Under the pieces are notes generated by a model. It ran no database searches. It was not told the DNA's origin and was given only the letters and a program-made list of their open reading frames with translations. Position numbers and translations under genes: made by a program. Below are positions 1 through 8,231 of a stretch of 64,000 nucleotides of DNA, piece by piece. The stretch is taken from contig CACNEB010000003.1 in NCBI GenBank assembly GCA_902619375.1, positions 39,527 through 103,526 of the forward strand. The letters run 5' to 3'. Position 1 is the first letter of the stretch; every line of letters starts with the position of its first letter. The DNA is from an uncultured Alphaproteobacteria bacterium (GTDB taxonomy: Bacteria; Pseudomonadota; Alphaproteobacteria; HIMB59).

Positions 1-877
1 TCGATGTGTTCCCCTCAACCCTCTTGCTGTTTCTTCTATTGATATTGCTATGTGGGATGGATATGCCAAGTCAATCGACAAACCTCTTTGTGATGTTCTT
101 GGAAGAAAAAGAGATAGTATTGCTTCTTATGCTTCTACTCCCCTTTTTCATAGTATCGATGAATATATAAACTTTGTTAAAAATTTAGAGGCCCAACATT
201 TCCATACCGTCAAATTTCACACATGGTGTGATGTTGAATTTGATCTTCAAATGGTCTCTCAAGTCTGTCCGCTATTTCCCAATATCAAATTTATGATTGA
301 TTGTGAGCAGCGATATAATCGTGAGGATGCGCTCATTCTAGGTAAAAAATTAGATGAATTAAATTTTATTTGGTTTGAAGCACCCTTTAATGATTTTGAT
401 TGGGAAAGCTATCAATGGCTTCGATCACAAATTAAAACACCAGTTATTGGTGCGGGAAACTCCATACTCAACCCCTTCCAAATTGAGCAGTCTCTCAAAT
501 TAGATGTTTTTCATCATGTTCGAGTAGATACTACCTATGTAGGCGGTATTACAAAAGTCTTAGAAGTAATGAAAATAGCGAAGAATTTCAATAAAAATAC
601 TGAGCTTCAGTCTTGGTCCTACCCCTTAGGTCAAGCAGCGAATTTACATATTATGTTGAGCCATGATAATTGTGATTATTTTGAACAAGTTGTCCCTTTT
701 GAAGACCACGAGCATGGAGCAAAAACCTTTATTCGTACAGATCATAAGGGTGAAGTGACCGTGAACCCTGATCCTGGTCTAGGGATAGAAATAGACTGGG
801 ATGTGGTTCATCGAGATTGGTATTCACATCTAAAACTAGGTCCAAACGGGCTTGAATCAGAAATCCGATCAATCTAG
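1..877 (+). CDS. Mandelate racemase/muconate lactonizing enzyme-like protein (5' truncated by window edge)
   Basis: The reading frame stays open to the left edge, and the residues before the first in-window Met read like the family's usual 'IDIAMWD' helix, so the true start lies outside the window. It is a C-terminal TIM-barrel domain of the enolase superfamily, whose members abstract a proton alpha to a carboxylate on sugar acids or related compounds. Visible elements are a KFH strand, Asp and Glu metal-ligand candidates in 'MIDCEQ' and 'WFEAPF', and a late 'VDTTYVGGIT' strand. The third ligand position, usually Glu in a GE motif, reads 'GAGNS', so an Asn may replace it. Substrate cannot be predicted. 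A Gpx-like gene follows 26 nt downstream on the same strand. Confidence 0.8.
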   Translation, partial: RCVPLNPLAVSSIDIAMWDGYAKSIDKPLCDVLGRKRDSIASYASTPLFHSIDEYINFVKNLEAQHFHTVKFHTWCDVEFDLQMVSQVCPLFPNIKFMIDCEQRYNREDALILGKKLDELNFIWFEAPFNDFDWESYQWLRSQIKTPVIGAGNSILNPFQIEQSLKLDVFHHVRVDTTYVGGITKVLEVMKIAKNFNKNTELQSWSYPLGQAANLHIMLSHDNCDYFEQVVPFEDHEHGAKTFIRTDHKGEVTVNPDPGLGIEIDWDVVHRDWYSHLKLGPNGLESEIRSI

Positions 878-903
878 TTTCCCATCATCAAGTATAAAAG
901 GTC

Positions 904-1428
904 ATGAAGTGGCTGATTCAAATTATAAGCATCATCGCAATTATGACAGGAACAAGTATGGCACAAAACCTCTATAATTTTTCTATTAACGATATTGATG
1001 GAAATGTAATCAATTTTAATGAATTTCAAGGAAAACCTATTTTGCTAGTGAACACTGCAAGTCGATGTGGTTTCACAAAACAGTATGCTAATCTCTCTAA
1101 TCTGCATCGAGAGTACTTAGATAAAAATCTTATTATCATTAGCACTCCTTCCAATTCTTTTAAGCAAGAATTAAGTGAGGAGGAAGACGTCAAAGAATTT
1201 TGTCTCGTAAACTATCAAACAAAATTTATTTTAACCGAGATCATAGATGTTAAAGGAGATAATGCTCACCCTCTTTATCAATGGATAGCAAGTGACTATG
1301 GGAAAACCCCACAATGGAATTTTTATAAATATTTATTCGATGGTCAGGGTAATCTAGTTGAAAGCTGGTCGTCGATGACAAAACCTGATAGCAAAAAAAT
1401 TACATCAAAAATTGATCAATTAATTTAA
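904..1428 (+). CDS. Glutathione peroxidase-like thiol peroxidase, exported
   Basis: This 174-aa protein has a hydrophobic N-terminus ending 'GTSMAQ' that looks like a cleavable signal peptide, so it probably acts in the periplasm reducing hydroperoxides. The peroxidatic site is 'NTASRCGF' with Cys near residue 55 in place of selenocysteine. The 'WNFYKYL' block near residue 138 supplies the conserved Trp and Asn. The motif that normally carries the catalytic Gln (FPSNQF type) reads 'TPSNSF', so Ser sits at that position. Length matches bacterial Gpx/BtuE proteins plus a leader. The pirin gene follows 17 nt later, suggesting a small operon. Family assignment is strong; the reductant is unknown. 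Confidence 0.85.
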   Translation: MKWLIQIISIIAIMTGTSMAQNLYNFSINDIDGNVINFNEFQGKPILLVNTASRCGFTKQYANLSNLHREYLDKNLIIISTPSNSFKQELSEEEDVKEFCLVNYQTKFILTEIIDVKGDNAHPLYQWIASDYGKTPQWNFYKYLFDGQGNLVESWSSMTKPDSKKITSKIDQLI

Positions 1429-1445
1429 ATACAGGAGAAATTAAA

Positions 1446-2147
1446 ATGATTACTTTAAGAAAGAGTGAAGACAGAGGCCCAAGTAATTTTGGATGGCTAG
1501 ATAGCAAGCATACTTTTTCCTTTGGCCATTATTATGATCCTCAAAATATGGGATTTGGGAATCTCCGAGTTATTAATGATGACCGAGTAGATGGAGGAAG
1601 AGGCTTTGATGCTCATCCTCATAACAACATGGAAATTATTTCTTATGTTATTGAGGGCGCCTTAGAACATAAAGATAGCATGGGAACTGGCTCGGTTATC
1701 AAATCAGGAGATGTGCAACATATGAGTGCTGGAACTGGTGTTGTTCATAGTGAATTTAATCATTCTCCCACAGAGAAAGTGCATTTCTTACAGATTTGGA
1801 TTGTGCCCAAAGAACGTGATATTGAGCCTAAATATAATCAAAAATATTTCAGTGAAGAAGATAAGCTAAATAAATTAGCTAAAATTATATCCCCTAATGG
1901 ATCTGATAATTCGATTGAAATAAATCAAGATACAACCATATTTGCCTCGATTGTTGACAAAGACGGTGAAGTTAAATTTACACCTTCCAACGATAAAGAT
2001 TATTGGATTCATGTTGTTCAAGGAAATGTAAATTTTCAAGAATACAATTTAAAAGAAGGCGATGGCGTTGCTATCACTAAAGGGGAGTTATCAGAGATGA
2101 TTTTTCGATCTTCTAATAAAGGAGAGTTTTTATTATTTGAAATATAA
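1446..2147 (+). CDS. Pirin family protein (bicupin, YhaK-like)
   Basis: A 233-aa bicupin starting ATG, preceded by an 'aggag' ribosome binding site. The N-terminal cupin holds the metal-binding set typical of pirins: His57 and His59 in 'DAHPHN', and His101 and Glu103 in 'VVHSEF'. Bacterial pirins bind iron, some have quercetin 2,3-dioxygenase activity, and others modulate central-metabolism enzymes. Which applies here is not visible. It lies 17 nt after the peroxidase gene, so a shared redox-stress role is an inference. A strong palindromic terminator follows the stop codon immediately. Confidence 0.9.
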   Translation: MITLRKSEDRGPSNFGWLDSKHTFSFGHYYDPQNMGFGNLRVINDDRVDGGRGFDAHPHNNMEIISYVIEGALEHKDSMGTGSVIKSGDVQHMSAGTGVVHSEFNHSPTEKVHFLQIWIVPKERDIEPKYNQKYFSEEDKLNKLAKIISPNGSDNSIEINQDTTIFASIVDKDGEVKFTPSNDKDYWIHVVQGNVNFQEYNLKEGDGVAITKGELSEMIFRSSNKGEFLLFEI

Positions 2148-2177
2148 AAAAAGGGGCACATAATGTGCCCCTTTTTT
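2146..2177. terminator. Bidirectional rho-independent terminator between pirin and amtB
   Basis: An 8-bp perfect stem GGGGCACA/TGTGCCCC with a 3-nt loop is flanked by an A-run on the left and a T-run on the right. It can therefore terminate the rightward pirin transcript and the leftward glnK-amtB transcript, whose genes converge here. Confidence 0.9.
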
Positions 2178-2196
2178 AGGAGTACTATAAATAAGA

Positions 2197-3477
2197 TTAT
2201 TTAAATTCTGGGTAAGCGACTGTTGTTAATTCAGCACTATCTAAACCAGATGCTTCGGTCTCTTCTGATACTCTTAAGCCTATAGTTCCTTTTAGAATAT
2301 AAAAGAATACGCCACTTAAAGGTACAACTAAGACAGCTGCAGCAACAATTCCTATTAATTGCACTAGGAAATCGCCGCTACCAAAAATACCTACGGCCAA
2401 TGTTCCCCAAATACCTGCAACTAAGTGTGCTGATATTGCACCGACAACATCATCGATTTTCATTTTGTCGAGCATTGGGATAGCGATAGTACAAAGAATA
2501 CCACCTATTGCACCAACAATCATAGATAAGAAGTGGTTGCTTAAATCTGGACCTGCAGTAATAGCAACAAGACCCGCAATAGCACCGTTCAATGCAATAG
2601 ATAGATCAATTTTTTTATACAATAGCTGTGATAAAATAATTGCAGCCACAACACCACCACATGCAGCAATATTTGTGTTTACAACAACAATTGACATTGC
2701 AGAAGCATCAGCGGCACTACCAAGTGCTAATTGAGATCCACCGTTAAATCCAAACCATCCAAACCAAAGGATGAAGGTACCAAGGCATGCTAAAGGCATG
2801 TTCGCACCAGCGATTGGAGATATCTTTCCATCTGCACCATATTTTCCAGCTCTAGGACCAAGAATTAAACAGCCAGTTAAAGCTGCCCATCCACCTACTG
2901 AGTGAACTATTGTAGATCCAGCAAAATCAGAAAAGCCCATTTCTGTGAGCCATCCACCGCCCCAAGTCCAAGAACCATAAATTGGGTAAATAATTCCTGT
3001 CATAAATGCCGCAAATATCATAAATGGCCATACTTTAATTCTTTCTGCACATGCACCAGATACGATTGAAATTGCTGTAGCACAGAACACCATTTGGAAG
3101 AACCAGTCTGATGCTAAAGAGTAGCCACCCTCTTCAGTTGCAGCTGTTAAATCATCAGCAGTATCGTAAAACATGCCACCTAATGAACCTATCCAACCTG
3201 AAACATCTACATACATTAAACTGTAACCGATAAGATAAAACATTATCCCTGCAATTGAGTATAATGCTATATTTTTTAATAAAATTGCTGATGTGTTTTT
3301 TTTACGAACAAATCCAGCTTCTAACATGGCAAAACCTAATGCCATGAACATCACTAAGACTCCACTAAAAACAAATAAAAATGTATTAAATACAAAAGCT
3401 GTTTCAGCAGATACTTCCGCACTTGCAACTCCAGAGAAGAGCAAAGTAGGGATTAAGAAAGTTAATATTTTTTTCAT
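2197..3477 (-). CDS. amtB: Ammonium transporter
   Basis: This 426-aa Amt/MEP protein has a cleavable-looking signal sequence ending near 'GVASAE', followed by about eleven membrane segments, as in E. coli AmtB. The pore signatures are present: 'MLEAGFVRKKN' in the first helix, the 'HSVGGWAALTG' block with the first pore His, and 'ISAHLVAGIWGT' with the second. It imports ammonium across the inner membrane. The PII gene lies 9 nt upstream on the same strand, the classic glnK-amtB pair, so its gating by the PII T-loop is expected. The downstream end is closed by the shared terminator. Confidence 0.97.
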   Translation of the reverse strand: MKKILTFLIPTLLFSGVASAEVSAETAFVFNTFLFVFSGVLVMFMALGFAMLEAGFVRKKNTSAILLKNIALYSIAGIMFYLIGYSLMYVDVSGWIGSLGGMFYDTADDLTAATEEGGYSLASDWFFQMVFCATAISIVSGACAERIKVWPFMIFAAFMTGIIYPIYGSWTWGGGWLTEMGFSDFAGSTIVHSVGGWAALTGCLILGPRAGKYGADGKISPIAGANMPLACLGTFILWFGWFGFNGGSQLALGSAADASAMSIVVVNTNIAACGGVVAAIILSQLLYKKIDLSIALNGAIAGLVAITAGPDLSNHFLSMIVGAIGGILCTIAIPMLDKMKIDDVVGAISAHLVAGIWGTLAVGIFGSGDFLVQLIGIVAAAVLVVPLSGVFFYILKGTIGLRVSEETEASGLDSAELTTVAYPEFK

Positions 3478-3486
3478 TGGATCTCC

Positions 3487-3828
3487 TTATTTAATCGCCT
3501 CAGCGCCTCGTTCTCCTGTACGTATTCGGACAACTTCTTGCACTTCAGTTACAAAAATTTTGCCATCTCCAATTTTTCCTGATTTTACTGCCTCAGAAAT
3601 CGTTGTTATGACTTTTTCGACGTCTGCAGAATCTACTAAAACCTCTGCTCGAGATTTAGGAAGAAAATGTACCTCATATTCTGCGCCTCGGTACAGTTCG
3701 GTATGACCCTTTTGGCGCCCATATCCTTTAGCCTCAACAATAGTTAAACCTTGGATGTCAACACCTGTAAGTGCTTGTCTCAAAGCTTCAACTTTATCGG
3801 GCTTGATAATTGCTGTTATTAGTTTCAT
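3487..3828 (-). CDS. glnK: Nitrogen regulatory protein PII
   Basis: The 113-aa protein begins 'MKLITAIIKPDK' and contains the T-loop with Tyr51 in 'RGAEYEV', the site uridylylated by GlnD. It also has the nucleotide-binding B loop 'KSGKIGDGKIF' and the C-terminal 'RTGERG' element. It senses 2-oxoglutarate, ATP/ADP and glutamine status and blocks AmtB under nitrogen excess. Named GlnK rather than GlnB from its position directly upstream of amtB. An 'agagagg' sequence sits just before the ATG. The roughly 210 bp upstream is non-coding and probably holds the promoter, but I found no convincing sigma-54 or NtrC site there. Confidence 0.95.
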   Translation of the reverse strand: MKLITAIIKPDKVEALRQALTGVDIQGLTIVEAKGYGRQKGHTELYRGAEYEVHFLPKSRAEVLVDSADVEKVITTISEAVKSGKIGDGKIFVTEVQEVVRIRTGERGAEAIK

Positions 3829-3932
3829 AAATACCTCTCTTATTTTTGAGTTGTGAAACTTATAAATACTGAATCAAAAAAAAAATAATGCTAAGAAGTT
3901 AATGAAACTATGCATCTAGTGAATATCCAAGA

Positions 3933-3961
3933 TTGCCCAATAAAATCAGTCATATTGGCAA
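3933..3961. repeat. Imperfect inverted repeat upstream of glnK
   Basis: TTGCC(C)AAT and ATTGGCAA form an inverted repeat with one bulged base and a 12-nt centre, about 105-130 nt upstream of glnK and about 80 nt past the SOUL gene stop. No U-tract follows on the minus strand, so it is not a clear terminator. It could be an operator for the nitrogen module. Confidence 0.3.
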
Positions 3962-4038
3962 AAAAACATTAAATAATATTACTAAAATAATTAAAAAAGC
4001 TAGGCTATATATTAAATTAATTAGTTGGCGTTCATGAC

Positions 4039-4611
4039 TTAAAGAGGATTCTTCCAATCAACTTGATAAATTGCTTCATTTCTTCGAAGATTAGGCAATG
4101 TAAAAGGGCCATCATAAGTAGCTTTGATAGCAGGTCCGATAACTTTAATATTATCGGTATTTAACATACTTTTTAAAACATCTCGGTGTTTATAAAAATT
4201 TTTATCGGAAGCAAAACCAGAATATCTAATTACTGCAAAATAACCTGGCTCAATTGAAGAAATTTTCACTGAATTATCTGATGGTAAAGGTATTTCATTT
4301 GGTTTGTATTTACTTGGTAAATAAAATTGCATAACGTACTCGTTTTCAATTTGAGTAACATTCACAGGTGTGGTCATTGCAATTTTTTCACTTTGTTTAT
4401 TGTTCCCAGAAATATAATTAAAGAGCTTTCGAAATCCATTATTTTGATTAGTGTATTGGGTTTGAACTACTAGACGCTCCTCGTAAAATCTAATTTCATA
4501 CTTATCTGTCTGATGAACTACTTTATAAGGTGATTCACTATAGGCCATTAATTCTTGTACCACGAGTAACATGAATAGAAAGTATTTAATCATTAAAAAT
4601 TTGAATTTCAT
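4039..4611 (-). CDS. SOUL family haem-binding protein, exported
   Basis: The ORF track starts this at 4638, but the ATG at 4611 is preceded by a 'ggggag' ribosome binding site at good spacing and gives a proper signal peptide ('KYFLFMLLVV', ending near 'LMAYS'), so 190 aa is preferred. The mature part follows the SOUL/HBP fold: 'ESPYKVVHQTDKYEIRFYEE', 'KIAMTTPVN', 'MQFYLPSKY' and 'AVIRYSGFA'. Relatives bind haem or other tetrapyrroles in a hydrophobic groove; bacterial roles are poorly known. It is the last gene of a six-gene minus-strand operon and overlaps the SH3-like gene by 26 nt. It presumably acts in the periplasm. Confidence 0.88.
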   Translation of the reverse strand: MKFKFLMIKYFLFMLLVVQELMAYSESPYKVVHQTDKYEIRFYEERLVVQTQYTNQNNGFRKLFNYISGNNKQSEKIAMTTPVNVTQIENEYVMQFYLPSKYKPNEIPLPSDNSVKISSIEPGYFAVIRYSGFASDKNFYKHRDVLKSMLNTDNIKVIGPAIKATYDGPFTLPNLRRNEAIYQVDWKNPL

Positions 4612-5119
4612 TGTTAGAGACTCCCCATAATCTATCATCTATAGGTATCCATCCTTTGACAGAGGATGTATTGCCCTCAGGTATACTGATTTTTACCATT
4701 GTTTCTTTTACCTCTAACAAGTTTACAATTTTTGGTGCTTGTATTACTCCTTTTTGAATAGTCATCCAAGACTCAGGGTCATAAGATTTCAATGCATAAA
4801 GTTCAATATCCTCTAATATAAGCAAAGTTCTTTTTTTAGATAACTGATTGTGAGCAATCCAACCTTGTATTCCATTAAATAATTCAATGCGGTACCAATC
4901 CGTATAAGAACTCCAACTATTTCTAAACTCTTCAATAATCTTTACAGGCATATTTTCCTGTGTAAGGAGAAATTTCTCTGTTTGTTTACTCAAATCTTGA
5001 TTGTCGGGATAATGACGTAACCATGACTTATCATGAGCTAAGGATTTATAATATGGAATATGTTTATCAGAATATGAAGATAATGGGAGCATCAGAAACA
5101 AAAGCACCAGCCTGATCAT
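4586..5119 (-). CDS. SH3-domain-like exported protein (COG3807 type)
   Basis: A 177-aa protein whose preferred start is the ATG at 5119. The track start at 5146 is a TTG inside the GMC gene. The ATG gives an immediate signal peptide 'MIRLVLLFLMLPLSSYS'. The mature part has two SH3-like repeats: one around 'MPVKIIEEFRNSWSSYTDW' and 'GIQGWIAHNQLSKKRT', and a second ending 'VKGWIPIDDRLWGV'. This matches an alphaproteobacterial family of periplasmic bacterial-SH3 proteins of unknown function that may bind envelope ligands. It sits between a GMC oxidoreductase (5 nt upstream) and a SOUL protein (overlapping), so co-translation is likely. Confidence 0.8.
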   Translation of the reverse strand: MIRLVLLFLMLPLSSYSDKHIPYYKSLAHDKSWLRHYPDNQDLSKQTEKFLLTQENMPVKIIEEFRNSWSSYTDWYRIELFNGIQGWIAHNQLSKKRTLLILEDIELYALKSYDPESWMTIQKGVIQAPKIVNLLEVKETMVKISIPEGNTSSVKGWIPIDDRLWGVSNNEIQIFND

Positions 5120-5124
5120 AAATT

Positions 5125-6783
5125 TTATCTTTGTGAATTTTGCCAATTTGGGTGGGTATAAGGTTGTAGATTTGATGGTGCTAAAAGAGGTTTTCCCAAG
5201 ATATGATCTGAGGCTTTCTCACCAGTCATTATTGACGGTGCATTAAGGTTACCATTACATATTTGAGGAAAAATTGATGAGTCTGCAAGGTATAGATTTG
5301 AAAAACCCTTTACTTTACAATCGTTTAGAACGACAGAAGAAGGGTCATCTTCTTTTCCAATCTTGCAGGTACCACATGGATGATAGGCACTTTCACAATT
5401 ATTTTTTATAAATTCGTCAAGGCCTTCATCTGAAACAACGTCATCGCCAGGTTGGATTTCATCTCCTTTAAAAGGAACTAGGGCCTCTTGGCTCAATATC
5501 TCTCTACTAAGTCTAAGTGATTTTCTAAAGTTTGGAAAATCATCTTCATGAGACATGTAATTGAATTTTATCGTTGGTGAGTCAAATGGGTTGCTAGATT
5601 TTAATTTTACAAAACCTCTAGATTTTGAACGCATTGGCCCTACATGCAATTGAAAACCATGACCCTCGCTAGGTGCCTTTCCGTCATATCTAATAGCGAC
5701 TGGAAGAAAATGAAATTGTATATCTGGATATGGTATGTTTTTATCAGAGCGAATGAAACCAAGAGTTTCAAATTGGTTTGTTGCACCTGGCCCACTTTTA
5801 AAAAACATCCATTGCATGCCGATAAGTAATTTGGAGAAAGGATTTAAATACTTATTAAGTGTTACTGGTTGTAGACATTTAACTTGAAAATAAACTTCTA
5901 AATGGTCTTGTAAGTTTTTACCAACACCTGGTAAGTTTTTAATAACTTTGATCCCCAAACTATTTAAATCATCGCCATCTCCAATGCCCGATCTTTGAAG
6001 AATTGTTGGACTATTGATAGCGCCAGCTGATAAAATAACACCAATATTTGCACTAAAGGTTTTTTTTTGGCCCCGATGGAATACTTCAACTCCCTTAGCT
6101 TTGTCTTCATGAAAAATTATTTTATCAACTAGAACCTTTGTTATAAGTTGTACATTTTTTTTTGCTAATGCAGGCTTTAAATAAGCTTTTGCTGTTGAAA
6201 AACGAGAGCCTTTCCAAACAGTCATATCAGCTGGTCCAAAACCCTCCTGTCGAAAGCCATTATAGTCATCAGTGTAAGTGTATCCCGCCTGCTCCGTCGC
6301 TTTTACAAATGCATTGTGTAATGGGTTATCTCTTTTGCCATGAGTAATGTTTAGTGGACCAGATTTTCCTCTAAACTCTGAATTGCCACCATGGCTTGCT
6401 TCCATTCTTTGAAAATATGGAAGGACATCGGGATAATCCCAACCTTTTGCACCACTTTCAGCCCACTCATTATAATCACCAGCGTTTCCTCTAACATAAA
6501 TCATTCCGTTAATTGACGAAGACCCTCCAATAACTTTACCTCTAGGGCAAACGAGAGACCTACCATTTAAAGTAGGCTCGGGCTCTGCTTTATAACCCCA
6601 ATCAAATTTATTCATATTCATTGGGTATGAGAGTGCTGCAGGCATTTGTATAAAAGGGCTGTTGTCATTTCCTCCAAATTCTAATACCAGAATTTTTAAT
6701 TGAGGGTTTTCCCCAAGTCTATATGCTATTGTAGATCCCGCTGATCCTGAGCCAATTACGATATAATCAGGTTTTTCAAACAT
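5125..6783 (-). CDS. GMC-family FAD-dependent oxidoreductase (choline/alcohol dehydrogenase-like)
   Basis: This 552-aa flavoprotein begins with the FAD dinucleotide fold 'YIVIGSGSAGSTIA'. The first GMC signature follows in 'PRGKVIGGSSSINGMIYVRG', and the second in 'LSAGAINSPTILQRSGIG'. The C-terminal domain carries the catalytic His in 'AYHPCGTCKIG' and the partner Asn in 'NGNLNAPSIM', as expected of an alcohol-oxidising GMC enzyme. Length fits BetA-like choline or other alcohol dehydrogenases, but the substrate is not determined. It lies 8 nt after the photolyase and 5 nt before the SH3-like gene. No betaine-pathway partner (betB, betI) is nearby, so naming it betA is not justified. Confidence 0.92.
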   Translation of the reverse strand: MFEKPDYIVIGSGSAGSTIAYRLGENPQLKILVLEFGGNDNSPFIQMPAALSYPMNMNKFDWGYKAEPEPTLNGRSLVCPRGKVIGGSSSINGMIYVRGNAGDYNEWAESGAKGWDYPDVLPYFQRMEASHGGNSEFRGKSGPLNITHGKRDNPLHNAFVKATEQAGYTYTDDYNGFRQEGFGPADMTVWKGSRFSTAKAYLKPALAKKNVQLITKVLVDKIIFHEDKAKGVEVFHRGQKKTFSANIGVILSAGAINSPTILQRSGIGDGDDLNSLGIKVIKNLPGVGKNLQDHLEVYFQVKCLQPVTLNKYLNPFSKLLIGMQWMFFKSGPGATNQFETLGFIRSDKNIPYPDIQFHFLPVAIRYDGKAPSEGHGFQLHVGPMRSKSRGFVKLKSSNPFDSPTIKFNYMSHEDDFPNFRKSLRLSREILSQEALVPFKGDEIQPGDDVVSDEGLDEFIKNNCESAYHPCGTCKIGKEDDPSSVVLNDCKVKGFSNLYLADSSIFPQICNGNLNAPSIMTGEKASDHILGKPLLAPSNLQPYTHPNWQNSQR

Positions 6784-6791
6784 AGATTAGT

Positions 6792-8225
6792 TCAATTTCT
6801 TCCTCTACTACCATGTTTTAAATAAACATTTTTTGCAAGTATTTTATGTTCTTGTGATTTGCGAATATCAAAAATTTTTTTTCTAGCATACTGAGCAGTT
6901 TCTTTAACATTAATTATTTCTTTTTGAAACTCATTATCGAACAAATTTACGTTCAAACTTTTTTTTGGGGGATTATGAAAAAAAGCAGGTGGGAAATTTT
7001 TTACTTCAGGAATTTGTGACTTAATAAATTTACCGAGAGGATCTTGATCCATAGCTTGCTTATAAGGATTATACATTCTAATAGTATTGATACCAGTTGT
7101 ACCTGATTGCATTTGTATTTGACTGTAATGAATTCCAGGTTCAAAGTCTGTAAACAATGCTGCCAAGCGTGGAGCAAAGTATCTCCAATCAAGCCATAAG
7201 TTATATGAAGCAAATGAAGCTAACATTGCTCTCATTCTAAAATTGATCCATCCATGATTTCTTAAATAAATCATACATGCATCAATAAAATGAACTCCGG
7301 TCTTACCTTCAATCCAAGCCTCTAATTTCTCTTCATCTTTATCACGTATTTGATCATACACAGGAATAAAGCTTGCATGTTCAATTGATGGCTGATCCTC
7401 TAATTTTTGAATAAAATGTGATCTCCAATGTAACCTAGATAAAAATGAATTTATAGATTTAGCAAAATTTTTATTGGTATGCTTTATTAGATCTCTTTTT
7501 TTTATAGCCTCTTGAAAAACTGCGCGGTGTGAAATTGTACCGTATGTCAAATGAGTTGATAATCTTGAGCAGCTTTTTTCAGCAGTTATTGGGCTAGACA
7601 TCTCAAATTGATAATTTTCACCTCTTTTATTCAAGAAAGACTGTAGTAATTTATCTGCTTCGACAGATCCACCCTTTTGCCTATATGGACATGGTGTTGA
7701 GTCATAAAAAAATTTTGGTAATTCATGGTTTGTTAATTCTAAATTAACTGATTGTTTTATGACGGGCAAATTAGACTTTTTAATAATCTCGTTTCTAAAA
7801 TTTTTTGCCCATTGGTTTCTATCATGTTGTCCTCTTTTAACTCCTGGGTAAGAACACTCAATCCAATCAATTTTATTTTGAAAAAAAAATTTTTTTAATT
7901 TTTTATCTCTTTGGTAAGTCCATTGAATACCTGTTTCTTGTTCGCTAATTACGCTTGAAAAGCTATATTTATCTTTTAAAAACTTGAATATTTCAATCGC
8001 GTCACCAAAAAAGATATTTAAATATAAATTATTTTTTAATAATTGTCGTTTAAGCTCATTTACACTCTCTAATGTAAATTGCCATTGCCTTAAAGACATA
8101 TCTTTTTGCTTCCACAGCTCGGGTTCTATAATGTAAATTAATATAGATCTTTTATTTTCATCAATAAGAATTTCATTGTCTTTAAATCTTAAATTCTTCT
8201 TAAACCAGACGATCCTATTTGACAT
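6792..8225 (-). CDS. Cryptochrome/photolyase family protein
   Basis: This 477-aa protein begins 'NRIVWFKKNLRFKDN', the usual start of the photolyase alpha/beta antenna domain, and continues into a helical FAD-binding domain. Diagnostic blocks are 'LSTHLTYGTISHRAV', 'SFLSRLHWRSHF', 'INFRMRAMLASF', 'LWLDWRYFAPRLAALF' and 'TGINTIRMYNPYKQA'. Such proteins use blue light and FAD to split UV pyrimidine dimers or act as light sensors. The intact DNA-binding and FAD-pocket motifs make repair the simplest reading. The operon setting, after an ABC-2 exporter and before GMC, SH3 and SOUL genes, is unusual for a repair enzyme. The subclass is not resolved. Confidence 0.9.
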   Translation of the reverse strand: MSNRIVWFKKNLRFKDNEILIDENKRSILIYIIEPELWKQKDMSLRQWQFTLESVNELKRQLLKNNLYLNIFFGDAIEIFKFLKDKYSFSSVISEQETGIQWTYQRDKKLKKFFFQNKIDWIECSYPGVKRGQHDRNQWAKNFRNEIIKKSNLPVIKQSVNLELTNHELPKFFYDSTPCPYRQKGGSVEADKLLQSFLNKRGENYQFEMSSPITAEKSCSRLSTHLTYGTISHRAVFQEAIKKRDLIKHTNKNFAKSINSFLSRLHWRSHFIQKLEDQPSIEHASFIPVYDQIRDKDEEKLEAWIEGKTGVHFIDACMIYLRNHGWINFRMRAMLASFASYNLWLDWRYFAPRLAALFTDFEPGIHYSQIQMQSGTTGINTIRMYNPYKQAMDQDPLGKFIKSQIPEVKNFPPAFFHNPPKKSLNVNLFDNEFQKEIINVKETAQYARKKIFDIRKSQEHKILAKNVYLKHGSRGRN

Positions 8226-8231
8226 CTGTTA

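Noticed and set aside
3829-4038. Sigma-54 promoter or NtrC site for glnK
   Set aside because: No TGGCAC-N5-TTGC element with correct spacing was found; only a bulged inverted repeat.
5125-6783. GMC protein as a light-driven fatty acid photodecarboxylase, because of the adjacent photolyase
   Set aside because: The GMC catalytic His and partner Asn of alcohol-oxidising members are both visible, which fits a dehydrogenase or oxidase better. A full alignment would settle it.
5125-6783. Naming the GMC gene betA
   Set aside because: No betaine aldehyde dehydrogenase, betI or transporter is nearby, and GMC substrates cannot be read from motifs.
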